From: Bdellovibrio bacteriovorus
GTDB taxonomy: Bacteria > Bdellovibrionota > Bdellovibrionia > Bdellovibrionales > Bdellovibrionaceae
Reading direction: 5' to 3'
Assembly: GCF_025558485.1 (NCBI RefSeq)
Contig: NZ_CP102930.1
Location: 1,550,001 to 1,614,000 of the forward strand
Length of the DNA stretch: 64,000 nt
Of this stretch, positions 53,405 through 60,714 are shown piece after piece; position 1 is the first letter of the stretch; each line of letters begins with the position of its first letter. Below the pieces are notes generated by a model. The model searched no databases and was not told where the DNA came from. It saw only the letters and a program-made list of their open reading frames with translations. The position numbers were made by a program, and so were the translations under genes.

Positions 53405-53872
53405 TTATTCAGGATCTGGGGTGTTCTCAGTTTGATTTTCTGTTGGGCCGTCAGTCTGCTCGTTCGTGTCGGTATCTTCGATGTCTTCTTCTGCTGGAAG
53501 TTCAGGTTTGGCGCTTGTCAGTGCCTCGTTTACAGAAGATGGGGTTTTAGCCAATACGGTGTTGCAGGAGGCTTTAACTCGGAAGAAATGTTTCCACATT
53601 TCTCCGTCGATTTTTCCTTTGATCTCGGGGCTTTGAAGTTCTGAGCCCATGTAAGAGCTGGCTTTGGAAAGTTCTTTCAGTCGTTTCAGGCGGGGAATTT
53701 TACGTTCTCCGTCACATTCGCCTTGGGAGGCTTTGCCGCCTTCGGCAATAAAACTATAGGCTTTTGGTGGAGTTCTTCTTTTTGCAAAAGCCGCAGAACC
53801 GGGATTCATCATCGGCTGAAGAAGGAAAATGCAGGCAGCGACCATTACTTTTTTTAGCTTAGTATTCGACAT
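53405..53872 (-). CDS. Exported protein with acidic Glu/Thr-rich tail, unknown function
   Basis: This protein has 155 residues. The N-terminus is a signal peptide-like helix ending GSAAFA. Two cysteines (GECDG, ASCNTV) may pair. The last ~35 residues are almost only Glu, Asp, Thr, Asn and Pro and should be disordered. I chose ATG 53872; the frame is open to 53893 with a TTG. No strong ribosome-binding site is seen and no family is recognised. Confidence 0.65.
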   Translation of the reverse strand: MSNTKLKKVMVAACIFLLQPMMNPGSAAFAKRRTPPKAYSFIAEGGKASQGECDGERKIPRLKRLKELSKASSYMGSELQSPEIKGKIDGEMWKHFFRVKASCNTVLAKTPSSVNEALTSAKPELPAEEDIEDTDTNEQTDGPTENQTENTPDPE

Positions 53873-53946
53873 ATGCAAAAATGCTAACAGCAAGGGCGCC
53901 CTCAGGAAAAGGACTTTTCCAAAAAATCTCTGAAGCGCCCGTCCGG

Positions 53947-54312
53947 TTACTTTTTATTATTGGTCACCAGAACTTTAAACTTACCCACTGAGAACCGTTT
54001 CATGGAGAAGATCTCTTCCATCTCTCCGCCCATTTCCTGGAACTCTTTGTGGACTTTCTTGTTCACCTGATTGCAGTGAGATTTGGACTTATAGACGATG
54101 AAGGCAAAAATGACGGTTTCGTCTTTCTTTAGCTTGCACAGTTTTGTAAAGGGAATGCCATAGGGTAGATCCAGTTGGTCACCAACGCACTCGTAGTAAT
54201 CCAGGGCTCCGTGTTTCATCCAGGTCTTCATTCCCAGAGTGGCCATTTTCTTATACTTTTTTAAATTCTTCTTGGGGATCGGGATTAGAAATCCATCTAC
54301 ATAACGAGCCAT
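53947..54312 (-). CDS. DUF1428 family protein (YbaA-like)
   Basis: This protein has 121 residues and starts YVDGFLIPIPKKNLKKYKKM, the hallmark opening of DUF1428, a small ferredoxin-like dimeric alpha/beta protein. Further family-like stretches are HGALDYYECVGDQL and FAFIVYKSKSHCNQVNKKV. The molecular function of the family is not established. It lies 26 bases downstream of the preceding lipoprotein gene on the same strand. Confidence 0.82.
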   Translation of the reverse strand: MARYVDGFLIPIPKKNLKKYKKMATLGMKTWMKHGALDYYECVGDQLDLPYGIPFTKLCKLKKDETVIFAFIVYKSKSHCNQVNKKVHKEFQEMGGEMEEIFSMKRFSVGKFKVLVTNNKK

Positions 54313-54338
54313 TATTGCCTCCAGTGTTGTTGGACGGT

Positions 54339-54854
54339 CTAGAAGCCTGCTTTTTTCAAGGCTTCACTAATAATCAATTCACGTTCGATGCGATAGAAGA
54401 TGATTTTTTCCTCTAAACCGTCGGTTTCCATGGTTTCAGGTTCAGAGAAGAAATCTTTTAAAATCTCCATGCGCTTTTCAATAGTCACGCGCGTGGATTC
54501 TCGTCCTTCGGTTTTTCCGCGGGCAAAGATCAGGGTCAATTTATAACGAATGCCACCGGATGGACGCTCCGTTTGCCCTGGCGGCTGCCAGCCGTCAATG
54601 CCTTTGATGTATTCAGTTTCAATGACGCCAGTGTCTTGGTTTTCCTGAGCGATGGGGTATTTAAGGACCGCATGAGCGGCTCTCCAGACATTGTCGTAAG
54701 GAGCGAAGAAGACTTTTTGTTTATTGATCTGGCCCATACGCTGATGGGCGGAAGGCTTTTTATCGAACAGGCTGCACCCAAATAGAGAGCAGCCTGTGAT
54801 AATCACAAGTCCAAGAAGGATTTTTCTAGAAAGAGACTGAGCTGTGTGTGACAT
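54339..54854 (-). CDS. Lipoprotein of unknown function
   Basis: This protein has 171 residues. The signal peptide ends in the lipobox LFGC, followed by a short linker. The mature part opens FAPYDNVWRAAHAVL and shows a two-layer alpha/beta pattern as in BamC-like or other small outer-membrane lipoproteins; similarity is only in layout. ATG 54854 lies inside the end of the upstream lipoprotein gene, overlapping it by 29 bases, which suggests translational coupling. A longer start at 54869 is open. Confidence 0.7.
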   Translation of the reverse strand: MSHTAQSLSRKILLGLVIITGCSLFGCSLFDKKPSAHQRMGQINKQKVFFAPYDNVWRAAHAVLKYPIAQENQDTGVIETEYIKGIDGWQPPGQTERPSGGIRYKLTLIFARGKTEGRESTRVTIEKRMEILKDFFSEPETMETDGLEEKIIFYRIERELIISEALKKAGF

Positions 54855-56265
54855 GTGTTGCAGCTTCAATCATAGCAGGACCCAGGGCCGCTTGTGAAGC
54901 AGTTTGGCTGCCCACGAAGTTCACTTCCCAACGTTTTTTGCCAGTGATCGCGGAATCGTTCGGCCATTGAGGCAATTTCACGCGCTCTGCCCAGTTTTGA
55001 GAGTACACTTCCCATTGTGGGTTTAGGATTTTCACCTTTGCAGAACCTTGAACCACTTCTTCTTCCTTGGAAAGAACAGAGTAGGTGGCAATTGGATTGA
55101 CGCCATCAATCGTGTTGAACTTAGGCATCAAAAGCTCGCCTGCCTGCAGCGTCGGATCTGGGATCAGAGGCAACATCTGCGGAGTCGTACCTGCGTTGAA
55201 CGGAAGCAATGTTGCACTCATGCGGTCGCCACCGGATTTAAGCTCTGCCGTTTTCTTAAGCACGCCCAGAACCATCGCAGGGGAGCCCGGAAGAACGTTC
55301 AAGCCCATTTTTTTGCCATTCTGAACAGATTTAACGTCTGTCGGGATCAGGTAACCGGATTGGTTCGCAACACCCACGGCGATAAACATCTCGTCAGAGC
55401 GGAAACCAGGGGCACCGACTTCTTTTTTCTCTGTGAAGTTCAGCTCGCGTGTAGGCATATCCAAACGGGTGCTGCCGGATTTCACTTCGATATCGCGAAC
55501 CGCGCCACCGTTGATGGTGAAGGAGTTGATCAGTTCATAGAACTCAGCTCCGCCGCGAAGGGCATCCACTGTGGATTTGAATGGGAATCTGCCGCGAGCT
55601 GCGAAGACGCGGTTCACGCCGGAGTTTCCGTAGTAAATACGATAAGTCGGTTTATCCAGATTGATCGTGAACAGACCATATTTTTCACTTTGATCCGGGA
55701 CAGAGATGTTCGCCGGAATGTCGATGTCCTGACCCATCGCTGTGATGCGATCATATTGTGGGCTGATTACATTATTAATGTCGAAAGCCAGAAGATCCAT
55801 TTTAGAGAACGCTGGCATCACCAAACCGAAGTCGACGTAACCGTCTTTGTTTTGGATCGGAAGACCCGAGGTCACACCTTTGACTTCATACTGAGTCTTG
55901 GTCGCTTGTGCACGAAGTTTGATCGTGAGGGCACCGGGTTCTTGATTCATGTACGTGCTGCGCAGGAAGCCAGGAGCTTGCACGGTCACCGGAAGGCCAG
56001 TGTTCCAGGCTGCGGGGATTTCGACCTGACCGTTATCATCTGTTGTCAGGAAGTTGCCAGCAAACGGGGAGTTTAGGGCATCACCGATCAGGATTTGAGC
56101 GCCTTTAACGGGTTTGTCATCAAAAGTGCGGATAGAGATGATGTTTGTGGATTGCTGCCAGAACAGACCGGCGAAACCATTTGTGTCGGTTTTTTGAGTG
56201 CCTTTGTGGTCCGAACAGCCTGCAAGGAAAGCCGGGACGGCCAAGGCCATCACTAGTTTTTTCAT
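54826..56265 (-). CDS. Large lipoprotein with carboxypeptidase-regulatory-like N-terminal domain
   Basis: This protein has 479 residues. The lipobox is AGC after a short signal peptide. Residues ~40-120 look like a carboxypeptidase-regulatory/CNA-B-like beta sandwich (IRTFDDKPVKGAQILIGDAL, TTDDNGQVEIPAAW, TVQAPGF). The remaining ~350 residues are a large beta-rich part of unknown family. GGAGGG stands upstream of the ATG. A long hairpin element lies 22 bases upstream of the start. Surface-exposed location is inferred. Confidence 0.75.
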   Translation of the reverse strand: MKKLVMALAVPAFLAGCSDHKGTQKTDTNGFAGLFWQQSTNIISIRTFDDKPVKGAQILIGDALNSPFAGNFLTTDDNGQVEIPAAWNTGLPVTVQAPGFLRSTYMNQEPGALTIKLRAQATKTQYEVKGVTSGLPIQNKDGYVDFGLVMPAFSKMDLLAFDINNVISPQYDRITAMGQDIDIPANISVPDQSEKYGLFTINLDKPTYRIYYGNSGVNRVFAARGRFPFKSTVDALRGGAEFYELINSFTINGGAVRDIEVKSGSTRLDMPTRELNFTEKKEVGAPGFRSDEMFIAVGVANQSGYLIPTDVKSVQNGKKMGLNVLPGSPAMVLGVLKKTAELKSGGDRMSATLLPFNAGTTPQMLPLIPDPTLQAGELLMPKFNTIDGVNPIATYSVLSKEEEVVQGSAKVKILNPQWEVYSQNWAERVKLPQWPNDSAITGKKRWEVNFVGSQTASQAALGPAMIEAATHVTHSSVSF

Positions 56266-56286
56266 ATAAATTTCCCTCCGTGGTGG

Positions 56287-56391
56287 GGGCCTTTAAGCTA
56301 AGGGCCCAATTGCTTTGTTGCTCGTCGTCGCGGTACAAGCTGTACAGCTTCCTCCTCGCGTCGCGCACTTGGACCCTTATCTTAAAGGCCC
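56287..56391. repeat. Long hairpin element, copy 3 (upstream of a lipoprotein gene)
   Basis: The outer arms 56287-56309 and 56369-56391 are complementary at 21 of 23 positions; one of the two mismatches is C-A on plus (G-U on minus). The core has tgctttgttgctcgtcgtcg, gtac, 5 bases, gtac, cttcctcc and cgcgcacttg, in the same orientation as copies 1 and 2. Confidence 0.8.
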
Positions 56392-56499
56392 AAAATCTGT
56401 CACAGTCTGTAATTGCATTGCGGAAAAGCCACAGGGTCAAGACCTAAGGCGAGGAATCTTAGAAATTTTAAGGAATCTGATTTAACGCAAAGCCCATTA

Positions 56500-56528
56500 T
56501 TGACTTCCTGCGTGTTCACAACTAAAAA
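56500..56528 (+). promoter_or_regulatory. Possible promoter of the CAU tRNA
   Basis: TTGACT at 56500-56505 and TAAAAA at 56523-56528 are spaced by 17 bases. This is about 50 bases upstream of the mature tRNA 5' end, which allows a short 5' leader. Confidence 0.45.
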
Positions 56529-56583
56529 TCTTGCTTCACGCACTTCCAATAGGGCTTCGTCCCTGTCGGGTGTGTTACTGTGT

Positions 56584-56660
<77 letters not shown>

Positions 56661-56667
56661 ATTTTTT

Positions 56668-56695
56668 AAAACCCGCGTAACTGCGGGTTTTTTTG
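56668..56695 (+). terminator. Terminator after the tRNA
   Basis: The stem acccgc (56671-56676) pairs with gcgggt (56683-56688), followed by a run of seven T. Confidence 0.9.
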
Positions 56696-56848
56696 TGTCT
56701 GGGCCAGACACCTCCCTTTCACGGAGGATACAGGAGCCTCGAGTGCTATCTGAATCGGTTTCCTTTGGACAGATTGTGCTTGATACAGAGTAGCTGGATA
56801 TTTTTGGCTCTCTTCTAGTAAAGAAAAGTAGCTTTAATTTATCAGAGG

Positions 56849-56878
56849 GCAGTCAAGCAGCGGCTACTGCTTGACTGC
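56849..56878. repeat. 12-bp inverted repeat downstream of the nuclease-like gene
   Basis: The arms gcagtcaagcag (56849-56860) and ctgcttgactgc (56867-56878) are perfectly complementary with a six-base loop. There is no T-run on either side. It lies between the tRNA and the stop codon of the HsdR-N-like gene and could be a factor-dependent end or a border of the islet. Confidence 0.6.
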
Positions 56879-56885
56879 GGTCGGC

Positions 56886-57800
56886 TTAAGAAGCGGTTTT
56901 GTTCTCTGGCATTTCGGGTTGAGTTGCTGGAACAGAAGACTCTGGTTGTGATTGGCAAACACTCTCTGTCACCGGCTCATGACTTTTTCTTGTTCTTTTT
57001 GTCTTACGCGAAGCTCTCTTTTGCGATTTTACGAACTTATGAATTTCCGCGGCCTTGGTGTCATTCCATCCTTTGATGGCATCGTTCAAACCTTGCTCCA
57101 ATAGCCAATATAATCGGTCAGTCAAAATCTCATGATTCGCTTTGAATTCATGTTCACCCCGTACATACTTGGCGACGTATTTAACAACATCGACTGACAA
57201 GATGGCTTTTGCCAAAGACTCCGGAGAAAAGGCCATGGCTTCTTTAGAAAGCTCGGGCCACATCGAAGTAGTATAAGAGCTTTCATGGAAGTCGAAGAAC
57301 TCGTAAGCTTGCTCTTCCACGGCTTTCTTGGATACTTCAATTGCATCTTCGGACTTTAAATCGAAGTTTGCGATTTCGATGCCGCCATACTCAGGCAGGG
57401 AGAAGTCATAGAGCTTCCATTCACAACCGTTTGTGAGAATGCCCCAACGAACATCACCGATCAGGCTAAGATATTCCTTCAATTGAACTTTGCCACAACG
57501 GAAGTCAGATTTGTTTAGATCAAAACCCATTTTTTTTACTTCGACTACGAAGATAGGCTTATCCTGGTAAAGAACAATGAGGTCGGGACGCATTTTACCT
57601 TTGGTTTCTTGGGCACGAATTGAATAGCCGGCAGTAGCGGAATATCCCAGACAATTTCTTAGGAAGCTTTGAGCCCAGCGCTCGACATCTAGCTCTTTTG
57701 TATTGGGATTAGAGTCCAAACTTTTTAGTTCGTGCAGATGTTCTGTAGTTTGATCAAGTAGGTTGCGAATGATTCTGTCTTGTTTGGTTTCTCTGGACAT
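56886..57800 (-). CDS. Stand-alone HsdR N-terminal-type PD-(D/E)XK nuclease-like protein
   Basis: This protein has 304 residues. Residues ~40-150 match the N-terminal nuclease domain of type I restriction HsdR subunits: Asp73 in RPDLIVLYQ, Glu87 and Lys89 in FVVEVKKMG, and Gln106 in GKVQLKEYL, followed by WGILTNGCEWKLYDF. All residues of a PD-(D/E)XK active site are present. There is no helicase motor. The C-terminal ~60 residues are Lys/Arg-rich then Ser/Pro/Glu-rich and may bind nucleic acid. No hsdM or hsdS is nearby. It is probably a defence or nucleic-acid-processing nuclease; whether it cuts is unproven. Confidence 0.8.
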   Translation of the reverse strand: MSRETKQDRIIRNLLDQTTEHLHELKSLDSNPNTKELDVERWAQSFLRNCLGYSATAGYSIRAQETKGKMRPDLIVLYQDKPIFVVEVKKMGFDLNKSDFRCGKVQLKEYLSLIGDVRWGILTNGCEWKLYDFSLPEYGGIEIANFDLKSEDAIEVSKKAVEEQAYEFFDFHESSYTTSMWPELSKEAMAFSPESLAKAILSVDVVKYVAKYVRGEHEFKANHEILTDRLYWLLEQGLNDAIKGWNDTKAAEIHKFVKSQKRASRKTKRTRKSHEPVTESVCQSQPESSVPATQPEMPENKTAS

Positions 57801-57931
57801 GGTGACTCCTTATGTGGGGTCTATTTCGGCTTGTTTAGGCAAAAGTTTAGGCATGGCTAAATATAAAGCACATGCTGTTTTGACTGAATTTTAACGAACC
57901 GATAGGTAAACTATTTTATATTTTCACCGAT

Positions 57932-58246
57932 ATGTTGTGGATGAGTCTTCATACCGTTGCTGCGGTCATCTTGATTGCACTAGTACCCCTTCAAGCGTTC
58001 TCAGAATCAGACGATGTTATTCGCGATAAAATTATCTTGGCCTCTATCACTGACTATAGAAGTAATTGTCCATGTCCTGATTTTAAAGATAGAGTGGGCC
58101 GACGTTGCGGAAAAAGAAGTGCCTACTCGAAAGCAGGCGGTGCCTCGCCTCTATGCTATCGTTCTGATGTCACTCTAGAAATGATTCGAAAGTATAAACA
58201 AAAAAAGGCCGCGATGAATCGCGGGCCAGTCCCCGTAGAAGACTGA
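57932..58246 (+). CDS. Small exported Cys-rich protein
   Basis: This protein has 104 residues. A signal peptide ends AFSES. The mature part opens IILASITDYRSNCPCPDF and continues RRCGKRSAYSKAGGASPLCY, four closely placed cysteines with a conserved core that I know from short hypothetical proteins scattered in mobile and accessory regions of many proteobacteria. Function unknown. ATG 57941 is an alternative start. No clear ribosome-binding site. It is convergent with the following lipoprotein gene, 13 bases away. Confidence 0.75.
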   Translation: MLWMSLHTVAAVILIALVPLQAFSESDDVIRDKIILASITDYRSNCPCPDFKDRVGRRCGKRSAYSKAGGASPLCYRSDVTLEMIRKYKQKKAAMNRGPVPVED

Positions 58247-58259
58247 CCCCTGCAAAAAA

Positions 58260-58718
58260 CTATTCCGGCAAAGAAGATACACTGCGACCTGTAGAATTAT
58301 CCTCTGCGATATTAGATTTTTCAGAATCCATACAAAGTGGGCTTAGGTTAAATGTCGCTGGTGGATCGTAGGTTTTGTTATTAAAGGAATCGATACCCAT
58401 GCCAATAATTCCACCAAAGACAATATTTCCCAATATTCCGGCAACGGCATCGTATTTTGTTTGTATAACACCATCCCGAGTTTCATTATTGCAGGTCACT
58501 GAGATTGGAATGTCTGTTTTAGACCTGGAGACTAGCACAGTGGTCTGTCCGTTTTTTAAGCTGTATTGTCCATCGGGTAGGTTGACTTGAGTATCTCCCG
58601 ACTTCAGCCCTCCGATAAACCGAACAGGTGTTTTTTCTGACTTAACTATACTTGCGCATCCGCACATTAGTATCAGAGTCCCCACTCCAAGAGCCGCTGT
58701 AAAAGTATTTTTGGACAT
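58260..58718 (-). CDS. Small lipoprotein with Gly-rich membrane-inserting segment
   Basis: This protein has 152 residues. The lipobox is CGC after a hydrophobic signal peptide. A short beta-rich domain follows (VNLPDGQYSLKNGQTTVLVS), then a Gly/Ile-rich hydrophobic stretch (AVAGILGNIVFGGIIGMGID) that could insert in the membrane. Three cysteines occur in the mature protein (Cys at the lipobox, SVTCNNE, SPLCMDS). No exact family named; similar small lipoproteins occur in accessory DNA. Confidence 0.7.
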   Translation of the reverse strand: MSKNTFTAALGVGTLILMCGCASIVKSEKTPVRFIGGLKSGDTQVNLPDGQYSLKNGQTTVLVSRSKTDIPISVTCNNETRDGVIQTKYDAVAGILGNIVFGGIIGMGIDSFNNKTYDPPATFNLSPLCMDSEKSNIAEDNSTGRSVSSLPE

Positions 58719-58960
58719 TATATCTCCCTTAAACGTTATTTTGGCAAAAACAATTTTGTGTTTTACCTATTCGGAAACTCTTAGCGAAGATTTAAGGGAT
58801 AAAAATAAATTTAATAATTTTTGAAATTGTGGAAGGTTGCGAAGTCTTCCACTTCAAGAAAGACTCAAGGGCATAATGTCTGGTTAAGATAAATTGTTTA
58901 AACATAAAATTATTTTATGTCGTTTTAGGAGAATCAGAGTTCAAACATAAGGAGAATTTT

Positions 58961-59365
58961 GTGGAGCCTATTTATAAGGATCATCTTGTCATCGTAACAA
59001 ATTCGTTAGTTCAAGTTTCGGACGGAACAAGTTATCAAATACGCCAGATCAACTCTACGAAGTTGACGTATGAAGACCCCTCTAAAATCGGACCAGCGCT
59101 TGGCGGGTTCTTCGTAGGTGCTATCGTTGGGGTGATCTTCAATGCAATGGTAGTGAATGTGCCTGTTCTGAAATATCTTGGAATGGCCATGCCTTGGATT
59201 TTAGGTCTTGGAGTCGCCTATAAAGTATGGACAGGATTAAAACGCAAACATTTTATCGAGCTGAGTACCAGTTCGGGTGAAGTTAAGGCATTCCATTCGT
59301 TCGATAGAGATTGGGTTCATCGCGTAAATAACGCTATTCTTGAGGCAATGTCCAAGGCAGCTTAA
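58961..59365 (+). CDS. Small membrane protein (DUF6232-like)
   Basis: This protein has 134 residues from GTG 58961, behind AAGGAGAA. The layout is an N-terminal beta part (VIVTNSLVQVSDGTSYQIRQ), two adjacent membrane helices (ALGGFFVGAIVGVIFNAMVV; LGMAMPWILGLGVAYKVW) and a C-terminal beta/helix part (FIELSTSSGEVKAFHSFD). This order matches DUF6232 proteins as I remember them, of unknown function. The 240 bases upstream are AT-rich and include a palindrome at 58904-58920 that could be an operator. Confidence 0.65.
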   Translation: MEPIYKDHLVIVTNSLVQVSDGTSYQIRQINSTKLTYEDPSKIGPALGGFFVGAIVGVIFNAMVVNVPVLKYLGMAMPWILGLGVAYKVWTGLKRKHFIELSTSSGEVKAFHSFDRDWVHRVNNAILEAMSKAA

Positions 59366-59394
59366 AAAACAAGATAAGTTTTAATATGGAAGGC

Positions 59395-59428
59395 GGGCGA
59401 CGGAGATGCCGGTCGCCCTTTGTCTTCA
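59395..59428 (+). terminator. Terminator after the DUF6232-like gene
   Basis: The stem gggcgac (59395-59401) pairs with gtcgccc (59412-59418), followed by tttgtctt. Confidence 0.6.
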
Positions 59429-59482
59429 ATAGCTGTCCATTTTATTCAAATCGCTATCATCAATGTGATCGAACGCTCCTGC
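59429..59482 (+). pseudogene. Degenerate ycaQ-like fragment
   Basis: In one frame 59444-59479 reads IQIAIINVIERS, matching VQIDTINVIERS of the intact YcaQ-like protein (60841-60876). The 20 bases 59459-59478 equal 60856-60875 except one. Differences in several codons are at third positions (caa/cag, atc/att, gaa/gag, tcc/tcg), as expected of diverged coding DNA. No start or further frame remains. Confidence 0.45.
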
Positions 59483-59483
59483 T

Positions 59484-60467
59484 TCACCAAGCAAAAACAT
59501 TCCCATACCTAGTATTAAAGATCTTCGGGGTATCTTCCCCATAAACCTCTATGACTTCTTTAACACTCGGAAGCTCTGCCCGAGAATTCTTGAAAGCCTC
59601 TTCAAATCTCTTGTCGATTTCACCCTGAATTCTCGGGTCATAATCCGAACGGTTAATAGCCTCATCCCAAGCCGGGTTGACATAGGTCGCCCAGTCGAAT
59701 TTGCGGGCTTGATACCATCTGCCGTTGGTGTCACGCTTAACATAAGGATTCGGGCCGTCAGTCAGCTCGGACCAGAACTTGAAGCCTTCCACGTTGGCGG
59801 CCATATCCGCCCAGGATTTTGCCAATGGGCCGGTCATTCCCCAGGAGCCATTTTCTTCAAAGTCGCTGTATTCAATCGCTAGTTGAAGCCCCGTGGACTG
59901 CGCACGATCGCGGAACTTTTTGTCTCCCGTAAGGCGGTCAGCCATGCGAATATGGAAAGGGCGAACGTCTTTGAATTTGGGATTATCCTGTACTTCATTG
60001 GCCAGATACATACTGTAGCCCAGCTGCAAGAAGTGGCCTAACTTATCTGCACCAAAGACGACGTTATCCATTTTGTAGATGCCAGGCGAATAATAAGATT
60101 TAAACTTGATTAGTTTTCTTAAGAAACTGCTGTCTCCACGAACATTGCCGACATCGCGGAAGATCGAGTCTTCAAACTTCACATGCTCGGCCGGAGATCC
60201 CGGTTCATCCGCCCATTTTTCAATTTTTGCCCAGAACAGTCCTCCTAAGGACTTGAAAAGTTTCTTGTGAACTGAATAGGAATTTTTGGGGTTCGCCTTC
60301 ATCGCTGCTTCTTCGATGGCGTCATTCATTCGTTGGTTTAACCATTCTCGCGCGTCCGTTTTCAGATTGCGATGGGTGATATTGTCTGTTTCCGAAGCCA
60401 AGGCCGTTGTGCTAAGGGCTGACAACAACAAGACTTGCGAAAGAAGGCAAAGCAGATTTTTCGGCAT
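59484..60467 (-). CDS. Exported protein of unknown function
   Basis: This protein has 327 residues. A signal peptide ends TTALA. The mature part is helical and rich in aromatics, with notable stretches GADKLGHFLQLGYSMYLANE, FEENGSWGMTGPLAKSWADM and DGPNPYVKRDTNGRWYQ. The His in DKLGH resembles membrane-associated or hydrolase-like families but is not enough for assignment. ATG 60467 is chosen because GGGAGA lies 6-11 bases upstream; an earlier ATG (60485) lies before the ribosome-binding site. It is flanked by a ycaQ fragment and the ycaQ-like gene. Confidence 0.75.
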   Translation of the reverse strand: MPKNLLCLLSQVLLLSALSTTALASETDNITHRNLKTDAREWLNQRMNDAIEEAAMKANPKNSYSVHKKLFKSLGGLFWAKIEKWADEPGSPAEHVKFEDSIFRDVGNVRGDSSFLRKLIKFKSYYSPGIYKMDNVVFGADKLGHFLQLGYSMYLANEVQDNPKFKDVRPFHIRMADRLTGDKKFRDRAQSTGLQLAIEYSDFEENGSWGMTGPLAKSWADMAANVEGFKFWSELTDGPNPYVKRDTNGRWYQARKFDWATYVNPAWDEAINRSDYDPRIQGEIDKRFEEAFKNSRAELPSVKEVIEVYGEDTPKIFNTRYGNVFAW

Positions 60468-60714
60468 ACAATTCTCCCGTCTCATAATGAGACACCACAG
60501 ATGATCCGTATATTCAAGCCTCTACATTGCCAGAGCTATGCCATACCAACCCTCGCTATGATGCTATTGGTTTGTTCGGAAGACGGGCTGTCTGTTGATG
60601 GATTGGACAGGGCGCAAGAGTGGCGTTTAGAGGCTTGCCACACCGTTGGCCCATATCCTACGATTTGGTACGGAAAACTTTACGATCTGCTTCCCCAAAA
60701 AAAGAGGGCCAAAC

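Larger units (their letters stand above)
56266..56583. other. Intergenic region with hairpin element copy 3 and tRNA promoter
   Basis: This 318-base stretch lies between the minus-strand lipoprotein and the tRNA. It holds the third hairpin element (56287-56391) and, further right, a candidate tRNA promoter (56500-56528). No ORF with a ribosome-binding site is visible. Confidence 0.6.
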
